From positions 2,356,001 through 2,420,000 of the forward strand of contig CM073193.1 of assembly GCA_037042915.1 (NCBI GenBank): a stretch of DNA of 64,000 nt, given 5' to 3'. The translations under genes were made by a program, and so were the position numbers. This document shows positions 28,711-38,486 of the stretch, piece by piece. The notes below the pieces were generated by a model that was not told the DNA's origin, did no database searches, and saw nothing but the letters and a program-made list of their open reading frames with translations. The DNA comes from Auricularia sp. M13. Taxonomy: Eukaryota > Basidiomycota > Agaricomycetes > Auriculariales > Auriculariaceae. Numbering within the stretch: the first letter of the stretch is position 1; every line of letters begins with the position of its first letter.

Positions 28711-31590
28711 TCAAAAATCCAGCGGCATCGATTCTGGGCGCGGAGAGCGGCAAGCACACGTGGGGATACGGACCGAACGCCCCGTGTTATCGTCGTTGAG
28801 GGTAAGGAACGAGCTGCCGTCGCCACGAGTGTCTTCAGTAGCGCGGGCAAGAGCGAGGAAAGGGCGGCCGAGGAGCAGCGAGAACGGCGCGTCCTCAACA
28901 ACGTGCACGCGCAGGTGGAAAGTGAGGCCAGCAATGACGACCGGCAGCACGCAGAGACCCAGCGTGAGGTTGGTAGTCTTGTTCGCGGCGGTCAGGTTGA
29001 CCCGGTGTTGGGCGTCGATCGGACTGCCGAGTGCCTCCCAGAAGGCCTGGCTGATGATGACTAGCTGTGAACCATTGTCCACAACGCCCTCAGCGCGGAA
29101 GTCGCCAACGAGGCAGTCGAGGTAGCGTAAGGGCAAGGCGGCTTCGGCGGTGATTAGATCCCGCGAACGCTCAGCCGGCTCCACTTGGCGGAAATTAAAA
29201 ACGTCCGCTCCTTCCACAACATCGCCGGCGCCGGTGAATCCAACGACAACGCGCTTCGTGGACGCCTGGTCCTTCCAATGGCGACGCAAGTACGGGCTCA
29301 TGGCGAACAGCTCCTGCACGGTGAGCACTACCTTGGACTCAAGGATCCGCTGGTTGATGATTTTTGCCAGGCCCTCGTCCTCCAGCGGCGCCTGCAGCCT
29401 GAACTGCGGGCGGGGAGCAACGGCGGGCACAACAGCGGGCGCAGCCGCACGTACGGGCAGAGGTGCGTCCCGGTCGGGTACTTCCTCGATCGTCACGGCA
29501 GGTACTGACCGGCGTGGCGGCGCCGTTGCAGATCCCGGCGCGATGAACCGAGACGCCGGCGGCGCGCGCTCAGCAGCGTCGTCTCGCGCGGGGGGAATAC
29601 GGTCCACAGTCGCCTCGAAGTGCGGAGGGCGATTGCGGGAAGGCTCGACGCGAGCAGCAGCACTGGCATTCGCGGTTTTGTCGTCGTTCTTCGGCGCTTG
29701 GACGGGGCCACCGCTGCGCAGCCCAGGGCGGCGCGGCTGACCATTAACGGTACGCCCCTTCTCGTACGCGTAGACGTGCTGCATCATAACGTCATACCAA
29801 GCAGCTTCTGCGTCTTCAGATTCGAATTCGGGAATGGAGAATTGCGGAAATGGCGTCTTCGTTGGATTGTCGAAGAACGTCTCGCCCAATTCGATTAACA
29901 TCGCTGTCGCCGACGCGGACCCCTTCGCCGCATACTCCGGGTGAAGGCGGTTGAACTCCATGACCTTGTCGCGCAACGTCGTGCCATAAGTGGTGCGTAT
30001 CGCCTCGCCGTTCGGATAAACGACGCGGCCCTGATCATTCTTAACGCAGCGACCAGCCTTCATGTCCTCGGCGAGCGGCGCGCATTGCGCGATGCGATGC
30101 TCGCCGCCGCAATAGTAACAGTTCGAATAACGAGTGGCAGGCGCGGCTCCGGAGACGTCAGCGAGAGCGTGCGTCGAGGTAGCAGCCGCTGCCGCCGGCG
30201 CGGAAGTCGGAGCAGGTGCAGAACGGCGTTCGAGCGCGTCCATGCGTGCACTAATGCGTTGCAGCAGCCTGAGCGTCGGATCTTCGACCTTGACGGTGAC
30301 TTGAGGCGCGACAGCAGGCGGCGACGCGGCGAGCGGCTTCGCAGCGCCCGCGCGTCGTTTGCTCTCGGCTTCTGCGTCCTTCAAGATTATCTTCGCCTGC
30401 TTGAGCGTGTCCGCGACGGACCACTCGCTACGGTGCTTGTCCTTGTGCTCGGCGATCAGGCGCGCGATGAGCTCCTGTCCGAGTGACTTCTCGAGCACAT
30501 CAACGTAATCTTTCTGGATTTCTTCGTCGTGGATGGCCTTCGCGCGTCGAACATCGGAGGCGAGCGCGCGGAACTCACGCGTGAACTCGCCCAACTTCTC
30601 CGTGGTACGTATCGTCGTTGTCATTGCCTTCGCGACGAAGTCGTCGTAATCCGCGCAACGGAAGTCGGACGGAGCCTCAGCGTCGACGTAATCCTCGATC
30701 ATGCGCATGCGGAACGCGTCCCACGACGTCGGCGAGCAGAATTCGTCATAGCGTTCGACGAGAGTGCGCGGCTTCGCGGTCATGTACTGCACGATCCGCT
30801 CAATAGCGGTCTTGTCGTCGTATTGCGCAGCATCGGTGAACGCCTGGTAATCGCGAAGGAACGCGACGAGCAAGCGCCCATCACCGTCGAAGTGTGGGGC
30901 GCGACGCTCCTTGGGCATCGGCATTTCAGCTGGTTGCGCCATCCTTGGAATTTGCGCGGTTGGCGACTGCTGAGGTGAAGGCTGGGGTGGAGACGGAGGA
31001 GGAGACGGAGCTCGAGGTGAAGAAGGCGAGCGAGGCGGCGGTGGAGATGGAGGAGGAGGCGGCGACGGCGGAGGGCTCGGCGAGCGCGGATGTGGTACGC
31101 TGAATCGGGCGAGGAAATCCGCGACTGACGGCAGGTGAGACGGACCCGCGAGCGATGAGAGAGGCACTGACGACGCGCGAGCAGGTCCGTAGCCTGTAGG
31201 CGATGGCGGTTCGGACTCGGAGCCGCGCGACGGTGGATGCGCGGGACGGACTGGACTCGAAGGAAGCGAACGTGGACCACTCTCGAGTTGATGCGGCCGC
31301 GGTGATGGGGTACGAATACGATCTTGCGACCCCGAGGGAACGAGAGGGGTAGGTGCACTAGCAGACGCGACGACGGATGGGGCGGTCGCTTGTCGTTCCG
31401 CGCGCGCGCGATCGGACGGCGACGGCTTGTGTACGAAGGGTTGCGCGAGCGACGACGGGGGTTTGGGCTTGGCAACCGGCTTGGTACGCTTGGCAGTTGG
31501 GGGAACGACTGGACTGTCGGGTTTCGGTGCTCGGTGTCGGGTACTGGACTGTTGACGGTCGTAGAGGCTGCGACGAGGGTCGGAAGCCAC
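28711..31590 (-). CDS. Gypsy gag plus aspartic protease
   Basis: A 959-codon ORF: a Pro/Ser-rich N-terminus with low-complexity PPPSPPPPR runs, a capsid-like helical region (HFDGDGRLLVAFLRDYQAF, then FREFRAL-type motifs), an Ala-rich linker, and a knuckle CYYCGGEHRIAQC (CX2CX3HX4C). Towards the C-terminus it has a retropepsin: GVVDNGSQLVIIS (D-N-G in the position of D-S/T-G) and LLLGRPFL. A fused gag-protease separate from RT is one known arrangement in this family. The Asn in DNG is unusual but seen in fungal gypsy elements. Confidence 0.88.
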   Translation of the reverse strand: MASDPRRSLYDRQQSSTRHRAPKPDSPVVPPTAKRTKPVAKPKPPSSLAQPFVHKPSPSDRARAERQATAPSVVASASAPTPLVPSGSQDRIRTPSPRPHQLESGPRSLPSSPVRPAHPPSRGSESEPPSPTGYGPARASSVPLSSLAGPSHLPSVADFLARFSVPHPRSPSPPPSPPPPPSPPPPRSPSSPRAPSPPPSPPQPSPQQSPTAQIPRMAQPAEMPMPKERRAPHFDGDGRLLVAFLRDYQAFTDAAQYDDKTAIERIVQYMTAKPRTLVERYDEFCSPTSWDAFRMRMIEDYVDAEAPSDFRCADYDDFVAKAMTTTIRTTEKLGEFTREFRALASDVRRAKAIHDEEIQKDYVDVLEKSLGQELIARLIAEHKDKHRSEWSVADTLKQAKIILKDAEAESKRRAGAAKPLAASPPAVAPQVTVKVEDPTLRLLQRISARMDALERRSAPAPTSAPAAAAATSTHALADVSGAAPATRYSNCYYCGGEHRIAQCAPLAEDMKAGRCVKNDQGRVVYPNGEAIRTTYGTTLRDKVMEFNRLHPEYAAKGSASATAMLIELGETFFDNPTKTPFPQFSIPEFESEDAEAAWYDVMMQHVYAYEKGRTVNGQPRRPGLRSGGPVQAPKNDDKTANASAAARVEPSRNRPPHFEATVDRIPPARDDAAERAPPASRFIAPGSATAPPRRSVPAVTIEEVPDRDAPLPVRAAAPAVVPAVAPRPQFRLQAPLEDEGLAKIINQRILESKVVLTVQELFAMSPYLRRHWKDQASTKRVVVGFTGAGDVVEGADVFNFRQVEPAERSRDLITAEAALPLRYLDCLVGDFRAEGVVDNGSQLVIISQAFWEALGSPIDAQHRVNLTAANKTTNLTLGLCVLPVVIAGLTFHLRVHVVEDAPFSLLLGRPFLALARATEDTRGDGSSFLTLNDDNTGRSVRIPTCACRSPRPESMPLDF

Positions 31591-31642
31591 GGGGACGACG
31601 CGGGACTGCGGATTGGGTTGCTATGGGCCTACCTACCTGCAG

Positions 31643-31660
31643 TCCCTGCGGTGGTCACCA
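31643..31660 (-). promoter_or_regulatory. Primer-binding site of the gypsy element
   Basis: Three bases inside the 5' LTR, the minus strand reads TGGTGACCACCGCAGGGAC, the complement of a tRNA 3' end finishing CCA. It shares TGGTGA-CACCGC with the site in the miniature element at 19836. So the two may use related tRNA primers. Confidence 0.6.
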
Positions 31661-31663
31661 GTA

Positions 31664-32440
31664 TAACGCGCAGGTTCCGGGGCAGAAGGATCTAGGCAGT
31701 CGGGGGCGGGGACCCGGTAGGAATACTAGCCCGAATAGCACTGAGAGCGGATAAATCCCCTGTATGCGTGCGGAATAGAGTGAGAATGTTGATAGTGAGC
31801 GAGTAGGAAGCAGTCAGACGGATGGCCGCCAATCTGACGCTGTGAGAACGATCTTGAGGAGCTAGAGGGCCGATTTGAGCTTGAGGACTGAGAAGTTCAG
31901 AGAGAGAGTGGGGAACTATATTCTGGGGATCAGGATGCACAGTCAGAGGTTTAAGTACATTGGAAGCAAGCATATGGACGACGGAAAGCCGGATCTCAGA
32001 CCGTGTACAGCAGGCGGAGGCAGAATGGAGAGGATGTGAGAGGATGGTCGAAAGGCAGCAGAAACGATTGGATTGTGTTCAGAATGACGATGCGAGGCGA
32101 TTGGTATGCATATCGTGGGGGGAAAGGTACACAGACGAGAGGGGGAAGTGTCTCAGACAGGGGGAGAGCGGGTGCAACCGCGGTGATGGTGCCGGACGAT
32201 TTGATAAGGCCGTCGCGGTCATCCCGGGCTATCACTGCCGGATTAGCGAGAGGTCGAGAGTGCAAGACTGAAGACGAGGTGACGAAAGGCTAGCGTTAGA
32301 GGACGACGCAGTGTGCCATGAACGAGAGCAGCTGTGAGGTGGTGCTGACAGCGCAAATCCGGCCTAATCGGGAACTTTCCATATTCGGAATGGCAAGCTG
32401 GCCGCGCTGCGCCCCTGGTCGCCACGAGCGTAGCTCGTCA
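31664..32440 (-). repeat. 5' LTR of the gypsy element (777 bp)
   Basis: Near-identical to 22839-23615. It carries the promoter for minus-strand transcription by family logic. TATA and start site were not assigned. Confidence 0.95.
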
Positions 32441-32444
32441 ATAC

Positions 32445-32713
32445 TGCCAGCCGGACTTGGTCGAGGACGGCACGTCCATGTCTACGGCAGAGATGGCACG
32501 ACTCACACCCGCACGATGGCTCGACTTTCTTGCAAAGACGATAGCAGACATCAACTCATGGGTGGTGCTCCTGCTGGGATACACGCCACGCGAGCTGCTC
32601 TTCGGGATGACCTTGACGGGCCACGGTGAGCAGGCCCCCGCGGCCGTGCGCAAGTTGGCATACGACAACCAGGTCAAGGAGGTCGAATTCGCCGTGGGTG
32701 ACATGGTCCAGGC
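32445..32713 (+). pseudogene. Old gypsy integrase, segment 2
   Basis: Continues GHLRRY with CQPDLVEDGTSMSTAEMARL, WLDFLAKTIADINSWVV and YTPRELLFGM (integrase core end), up to VEFAVGDMVQ where the hAT element starts. Confidence 0.85.
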
Positions 32714-34489
32714 CAGTGTTGGTTTGTAAGGGGTTATTAAGCCCCGACGTGGATTGTAAGACTTAACGAGGTTATTAAGCTTAATATAAGGGTTACAATG
32801 AGCCATTAAAAACATGAAAGCCTTCATTTGAAGAAAGAAACATTTTGTTGTATTCAGAATTTTAGTGCAGTCCGTTTCAGCCCATGAAGTCGTCGTCGGA
32901 GCCTTCCAGCGCACCGTCATCAAGTGGCTCACCCTCGTACTCCGCGGCAAGGAGTTCCATGAGCAGGGTTTCTTCAGATGGCTGCTGCCGACTCCTGCGG
33001 CGACCTGGGGCCTCGGCGGGACGAGCTGCTGTGCCGCCGAAGAGCAGTTGCAAGCTGCGGGGGAAGAACGCCTTGCGACGCGCAGCAGTGGTGGCTGCGC
33101 CAATGGTTGGTGCGGCTGCGCGGGTGCTTGGTGCGGCTGTTCCGGTGGTAGATGCGGCTGCGCCAGCGGCCGGTTGCTCTTTGCTGTCACTGTCAGACAG
33201 CAGCACCGCGTCCAGGTCCTCCGAGAAGCTCCCTTTCCATTTAACGAGCTCCTTGCGCCATGCCGCTGAAGATGTGATGAGCGCCACCCTCTGTGTGCCC
33301 TCAATGTCTTCGTTGTCGCCGTTATCGTCCTGTTCGAGCGCGTCTGCATAGCGCGGCACAGCTAGAAGTTGTGCAACCCGCGATTTATTGTGAACCTTTC
33401 GCAGATCCCGCACGTCGCGCAGCCCGTCGCGCATGTGCTCTCGACGCATTTGTGCTCCAATCTTGAAGACAGTGAGCATACCACCTCGTCGAGCATCCGA
33501 TGTACCTTTGACATGTGCTCCAGCTTCTTGAGCCCAAGGCGGTTTCGGAGCCTTGTTTGCTTGATGTGCAGGTCTGAGAATGTGCGCTCGTTGCCCGCCT
33601 GGTTGCAGCAAATGCCATGCAACATAATGGCAAAGTTGGCGAGTGCGCTCGTGTCCGGCTTTCGGGTGAACTGCTCCCAGAACATGACAGGGTCATCGCC
33701 CTTCGTTGAGTCTTCAGCTGCGGGTCAGGAGGCACAGGACGGACGTACATGAACATCCTGAAAAGTGGCTCGGTGGTCGGCCCAGACAGAAAAGGCCCCT
33801 CGGTCGGCAATGTACTCAAAGAAGGCCACCGACAACGTGCGTTTCTGCTGCTCGTAGTCGGCCTTGTGGGCCTCTTGCTGCGCGTCGCTCATCGGTAGCC
33901 GCTGTGGGCGCGAGTTGAAGCGGTCATACAACTAGAGACATCAGTCATGATGATATGAGCAGTGCCGAGACGTACCTTGAGCAATTCGGCGTTCAGGACA
34001 AAGTGGTCGATGTTTGCCTTGTCGCCAAAGCGAGAGAGCTGCTCATATGGGTTCAGAATAAGAGCAAAAATGAACATGGGCTGGTCAAGACCCTCCCAGC
34101 GTTGCTCGATGCGCTTTGTCATCCCCGTCCGAACGCCAATGTTTGGGTGCCGTGCAAAATGGAGATACACTCCAGCAAGGGATAGGACAACTTGATCAGG
34201 TCGAGCGTCGTCTGCCTGGTTGATATTTGTTAAGTAAGTGATGGGCTCCAAGTCTTGAACGACCTGGGCAAGCCGCTGCCAGAGCGCGCCATCGTCAATG
34301 GTCTTGAGCATCGTCCGGGCAGACTTCTCAAGCGCCGCCTTTTGCTTCCTGCGCTGCTCAGCTCCAACCTGCGCAGCAATTATCTGGTCCTTCTGCAGGA
34401 TGGCAGCACGACAAAGTGGGTCCTCAAGGCGCAGAAGTCGCTGAAACGCCAGAGTATGCGTTGTCCATCGTGTCTGGTTGCCAAGAAGG

Positions 34490-34975
34490 CTGTAAGTGAC
34501 TGTGCCCCCCAATTCCAGGTGGATTCCAGGTAGAAAAATGCAACTATGCAAAAAAAGTGTCAGAATGTCAAATCCATCATATTTTGATGGTATACCCCCT
34601 CAGGTGGAATTTGGGTGGAATTCCACTGGACCATTGGATCGGATGGGCCAGAATGGCCGAATTCCGATGGAATTCCACTGGAAACAATGTGGAAATTCAT
34701 CAAAAACTGTGATTAAGTGTTAGGTTAGGTTAGGTTAGGTTAGGTTAGGTTAGGAGTTAGGTTAGGTTAGGTTAGGTTAGGGGTTAGGTTAGGTTAGGTT
34801 AGGTTAGGTTACTGGAACGTTTTCATGTTTCCTGAGGCGGCTGTGCATCTCTGAACCTTATTTGTGATGTCTAACATAATTTTTTACCCCTTATAAAATA
34901 TTTTGTCTGGAGCAGGTTTTCCACCGGAATTCCACCTGGAATTTCTCCTGGAACCAGGGGGCAGTGTCAGGTTCT
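34490..34975. mobile_element. Palindromic MITE, copy 2, with 9 bp TSD inside the hAT transposase
   Basis: Same family as 1014-1383: GGAATTCCACCTGGAA arms, CACAAATAAGG-type (here TTATTTGTGATGTC) and the right end GGCAGTGTCAGGTTCT. CCAAGAAGG occurs directly before (34481-34489) and after (34976-34984), a target duplication of 9 bp, or 8 bp if the first C is shared. The coding frame of the transposase continues across one copy. The centre carries a long (TTAGG)n run. Confidence 0.93.
34720..34811 (+). repeat. (TTAGG)n pentamer microsatellite inside the MITE
   Basis: About 18 TTAGG units with two small interruptions. The related MITE at 1014-1383 has only two or three units in the same place, so the array expanded or contracted between copies. 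It is not the TTAGGG hexamer of fungal telomeres. Confidence 0.9.
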
Positions 34976-36678
34976 CCAAGAAGGTATGCCAGCGGCTCCT
35001 TTTGTGGGGCTAACTTGCGCTGGACGTTATCCACAATGTCACGGATGCGGTTGTGGTTGTGCAGCCAGCCCACGATGTCAGTGGCCTTCTCGCTCACGTC
35101 TTCGGCTTCAGGGTTCTCCTTGAAATAGTCGCCATTGATGAGTTGGCCCTGTCGCAGCATGTAAGCTGCTGTATGCATGCATATAGTTGACACACCTGAT
35201 GGCTCATGCAGGGATTGACAAAAATCCAGGGCCTTTCCTCATGAAGCAAGTTGCGTCCTGCTTGCGAGCCGCCGTCGTTGTCGGTACCAAAATGCACAAC
35301 ACGGCAAGAGTACGCCTCCTCGGCATCGTCAATCATCTTGCTAAAGAATGCCAGCATCGTTGTTTTGTCTTTTCCCATGCTGTTTGTCTTGGTCAATTGC
35401 ACAAGGTGCGACTATAAGCTTACTATAAGCTTAGGAGTCAGTGGGCGGCACTAATGCAGCAGAATCAATTATCACATACTATGCCGTTGACGGCAAGGTG
35501 CACGCTAGCAACGCCGTTCTTGACACCATCCTTCCACCCATCGGTTCTTAAGTGCACAGTGAGTGCTCATGAGTGCAGAACATGAGATGACTTACGAGAC
35601 CGACACTTGTTGGTTGTGCAAAACTTCTACCAATGTTGCTTCGGTACGCTGGCCTTCCGTGTCGAGCAGCCGGTCCGCAATGACCCTCCGACTAGGCACC
35701 ACATCGCAGACCCGCGAGCGGAGCATCAGAAGGAATCGGAGGACCTCCACATCCTCGATCCAGCGGTATGGAAGATTGGCGGAAACTGTCGCTCGTGTGC
35801 ACTGCCGTTCAATTGCGGCCTTCTGTGCCTCCGAAAACGGCATATCCACACCCTTGAAGGCCACAAGCTCAGACTGGTGGAAGTTGGTCGTCACTTTGGT
35901 CTGTATCTCAGTACGCCTTCGCTTTGCGGGCGGCAGTTCGTCATCGTTACTCGACTCTGCCTCGTCGAGCTTGTCACAGATCCACCATCCCAATTAGCAC
36001 CGGAAGCAAGAGATAAAGAGCTTACAGACCTTTCTGGCAACAGCACGTGCACTCTTGGATGCGTGCGGGCAGCGCTCATTCTGCCTGGTGGTACCGAGCA
36101 AGTGGTTGATCATGGGGGTCTTTTCGCCGCGTACATGCCCTACGCTTTTGCACGCTACAGCGGAATAAGCATGCATATCAACTAATGAGCATCTGGCACA
36201 CCGTCCAAGAACCATTGCGACTTTTTTTCTCTGTTGAGGTCAATGCCAGCCTCCCAGTTTTCCTCGTAGGGAAAGTTGTCCGGTCTTTTGGACGCTATGC
36301 ACACAAGGCAGTGTGCCTTCGAGTGCGATGAATTCTGCTTTGACCCACAGAGGAAAATTTTCCATAGAGGACCCGCAACAGCAGGCATATTGCCTGGAGC
36401 AACGAGGGCGAGAGGAAGACCCGGAAAAATCAATTGGATGACACAATCGATCACAGGGCAAGATTTTGGTGTGTAAGATCTGATTACTGGCTCAAATCCT
36501 GTGCTGGAGCGTCTAGATATGCTTCAGATACTCCAAACTTTGACTGCACAGCTGAGAATGGCATTTCTTATAATTAAGTCATTAAGCCTAAGTTCCCTGA
36601 ACTTGGATTGTAAGCCTTCAAATTAAGGGGTTATTAAGCTTAATTGAACTTAAGTCATAACCCTTACAACCAACACTG

Positions 36679-36917
36679 ATCAAGACTGGCTTGATAGCAC
36701 GCTGTCGACGCTGTCAAAGTTGGAGGCCAAGTGGTCTGCTCCGATGGAGATCGTCAGGCAGTATCTGGGTTCCTGGAAGGTGCACACGCGCGGAGAGGAG
36801 GAAGGCGGGCTGTACGTCTCAGGGAGGCGCTTGCGGCGGTGGATACCGCCGCGGGGGATAGAGAGGACGGGGGTTGAGGTCCGTGGGGGTGTGGCACCCA
36901 GGAGGGGCACACCATAG
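36679..36917 (+). pseudogene. Old gypsy integrase, segment 3 (C-terminal domain)
   Basis: Frame resumes as DWLDSTLSTLSKLEAKWSAP, then VRQYLGSWKV and GLYVSGRRLRRWIPP, the chromo/SH3-like tail typical after the core, ending at TAG 36915-36917. GGGGGGGG follows at once and could be the polypurine tract of that element. Confidence 0.82.
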
Positions 36918-36938
36918 GGGGGGGCACCTGTGGGCGGC

Positions 36939-37761
36939 TCAGGAGCAGTAGGAGATAGGGGTTACTCCGGTGACTGTAGAGTTCTTGTTCCGTGTGTTTG
37001 GTGCTGAATCCACACTGTCTTCTTGTACCTCGAGGCCGACGGGTCCCCAAGACTCCCACAGCATGACCTTCAAAGCAGTCATGAACGTGTACGTCCCAGC
37101 AGTCTGAGTCATTGTCATCATAGTTGCAGCAGTAGCAGTGCCTCTGGTGGTACCTCCAGTGGCAGCAGCAGAGCTGCTGGCAGCTGGTGTAACGGTGGCA
37201 GCAGTGCCTGTGATGCCAGGGACCGTCAATGTATGCTGTACATCCTTGATCGCCTCGTACTTATGTGGTTGGAGCAAATTGCTCCAGCTTGAAGACTGAT
37301 GCGAACAGGTGGTAAGACTCGGGCAGACAAAGAAGCAAGGTCTTGCAGAACTGTTCGTTGGTCACTGGTGCTCCCACGTCCGCAAGCTGCAAGCAAAGAT
37401 TGAGTGCTGTTGCACAGTGCGTGGGAATATCTTTGGACTCATCGGCCCGTAGGTCCACCGTCTGAGAGCTGCTGATGCAGCGTGACTTGGGTGATGATGC
37501 CTAATGGGAGGTAGAAGTCCTCGAGGGCACTCATCATCTCAAAGGAGGAAATTGTATGGCGTACGATGGCCTTGTTGATTGGGCCCATGTGGAGGGGCAT
37601 GATGCGCATTCTGGCTGCATCGTGGCCGGTGGTGTTGTTGGCGGTGTCGAGGGTGCCCTTGATATATTTGGGTATGTTGTTGTGTTTCTATGCGGCGAGA
37701 TCATAGATATCTGAGTGCCACAAAAGGAAGTTGCTGCCGTCCTCAGCCAGGTGTTGGACAC
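36939..37761 (-). pseudogene. Retrotransposon gag fragment (UBN2/copia-like), degenerate
   Basis: Minus-strand pieces in several frames: RHTISSFEMMSALEDFYLP-like sequence around 37530, then LLLCLPESYHLFASVFKLEQ (the LPESY motif of copia gag), then a Thr/Ala-rich stretch. Frames change at least twice, so it is a relic. Confidence 0.55.
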
Positions 37762-38486
37762 TGAGCCTATCGGAGGCTATCTCAGGTCTGTCTGTGTATT
37801 TGTATAGCAGCCGTTGTTTGCGTTTCGGGCGTTTGGGCGTTCTCAGCAATGATCAGCGTGAGCCGGGGCTCATAATCTCTCACGTCTTGCAGGGACGGAG
37901 AAGGAGAAGGTGAGAGGATGGAACAGTGAATGCCTCAAGGCACTGACACATGTATATGACAATCAGAGAATAGGAAGATCACGAGGTGAAGATGAGTATG
38001 AGACAACAGAGTGCTATCGAAGGACGAGAACGGAAGGCGTCTACTCACGAGCATGTGGCTGCAAGTGTCACATATTCCGATAGGGGGCATATCAGTATAC
38101 ATGTATAGTCCTCCCTGCAGTAGATCCCGTGATATATGCAATTTTGTCGAACGGCATTCTCAAGTTTCGCCACTGTAGACTTTCCACGTACCATGGCCAA
38201 TTCTTGAAGATTGAATGCACCTCACCTGCACACCTGTATCGGCGAGCATGTTGAAGCTCAAACACCGTCACAAAGCAACTGGAGAGCATGTTGAAATGCC
38301 ATTTGGGGGGTGGGTGTAAGTATGGGGCAGGTAAGTAAGTAAGTAGGGTCAGCGCGGATGAGCGGCACGGCAAGCAAGACAACAGCAGCGGCAACAAACA
38401 AAAAAGAGCGACTAAAGATACAGATACAGCGACGACACCACCAGAGTCGGATCCCTCGCACGGCCCCCCACGAACCTTTTAAAGTC
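37762..38486. other. No supported gene; boundary of the transposon island
   Basis: Short open frames only, and a GTAAGTAAGTAAGTAGG run near 38330. From 38487 onward host genes follow each other closely. Confidence 0.5.

Larger units (their letters stand above)
22839..32440 (-). mobile_element. Ty3/gypsy LTR retrotransposon, 9,602 bp, TSD ATAC, with antisense gene
   Basis: Both 777 bp LTRs (22839-23615 and 31664-32440) differ at only three positions that I can find, so insertion is recent. ATAC is duplicated at 22835-22838 and 32441-32444. The element reads on the minus strand: 5' LTR, primer-binding site at 31660-31643, gag with protease (31590 to 28711), a linker region, RT/RNase H/integrase (27769 to 24590), then a 970 nt region that holds an oppositely oriented spliced gene, then the 3' LTR. 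The insertion splits the old integrase at GHLRRY/CQPDLVEDG. The gag, linker and RT parts are in three different frames. Confidence 0.95.
32877..36454 (-). pseudogene. hAT transposase, multi-exon, disrupted by MITE
   Basis: Minus-strand pieces in order: a BED-type zinc-finger-like N-terminus (AHCLVCIASKRPDNFP, with MPAVAGPLW as possible start at 36388), HVRGEKTPMINHLLGT, a region with YRWIEDVEVLRFLLMLR, GTDNDGGSQAGRNLL (catalytic region), LAYLLG at 34985 interrupted by the MITE and resuming NQTRWTTHTLAFQRLLRLED, and the C-terminal dimerisation segment NQAGNERTFSDLHIKQTRLR. An acidic tail ends at 32877. Splice sites were not all resolved. Removing the MITE and one target copy gives a continuous ...AYLLGNQTRW... 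reading. Confidence 0.82.
32714..36678 (-). mobile_element. hAT DNA transposon, 3,965 bp
   Basis: Terminal inverted repeats CAGTGTTGGTTTGTAAGGGG at 32714 and its counterpart (ATAACCCTTACAACCAACACTG, shown here as its last part CCTTACAACCAACACTG) at 36678. The 8 bp flanks GTCCAGGC and ATCAAGAC match at five of eight positions, so any duplication has decayed. The element splits the integrase between GDMVQ and DWLDSTLSTLSKLEAKW. Sub-terminal GTTATTAAGC motifs occur at both ends. It contains one minus-strand transposase gene, itself interrupted by a MITE. Confidence 0.9.

Noticed and set aside
32877-33351. Plus-strand ORFs opposite the hAT C-terminus
   Set aside because: They mirror the transposase acidic/Ala-rich tail on the other strand and lack independent support.
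34720-34811. Interstitial telomere
   Set aside because: The unit is TTAGG, not TTAGGG, and the array lies inside a MITE with a target-site duplication.
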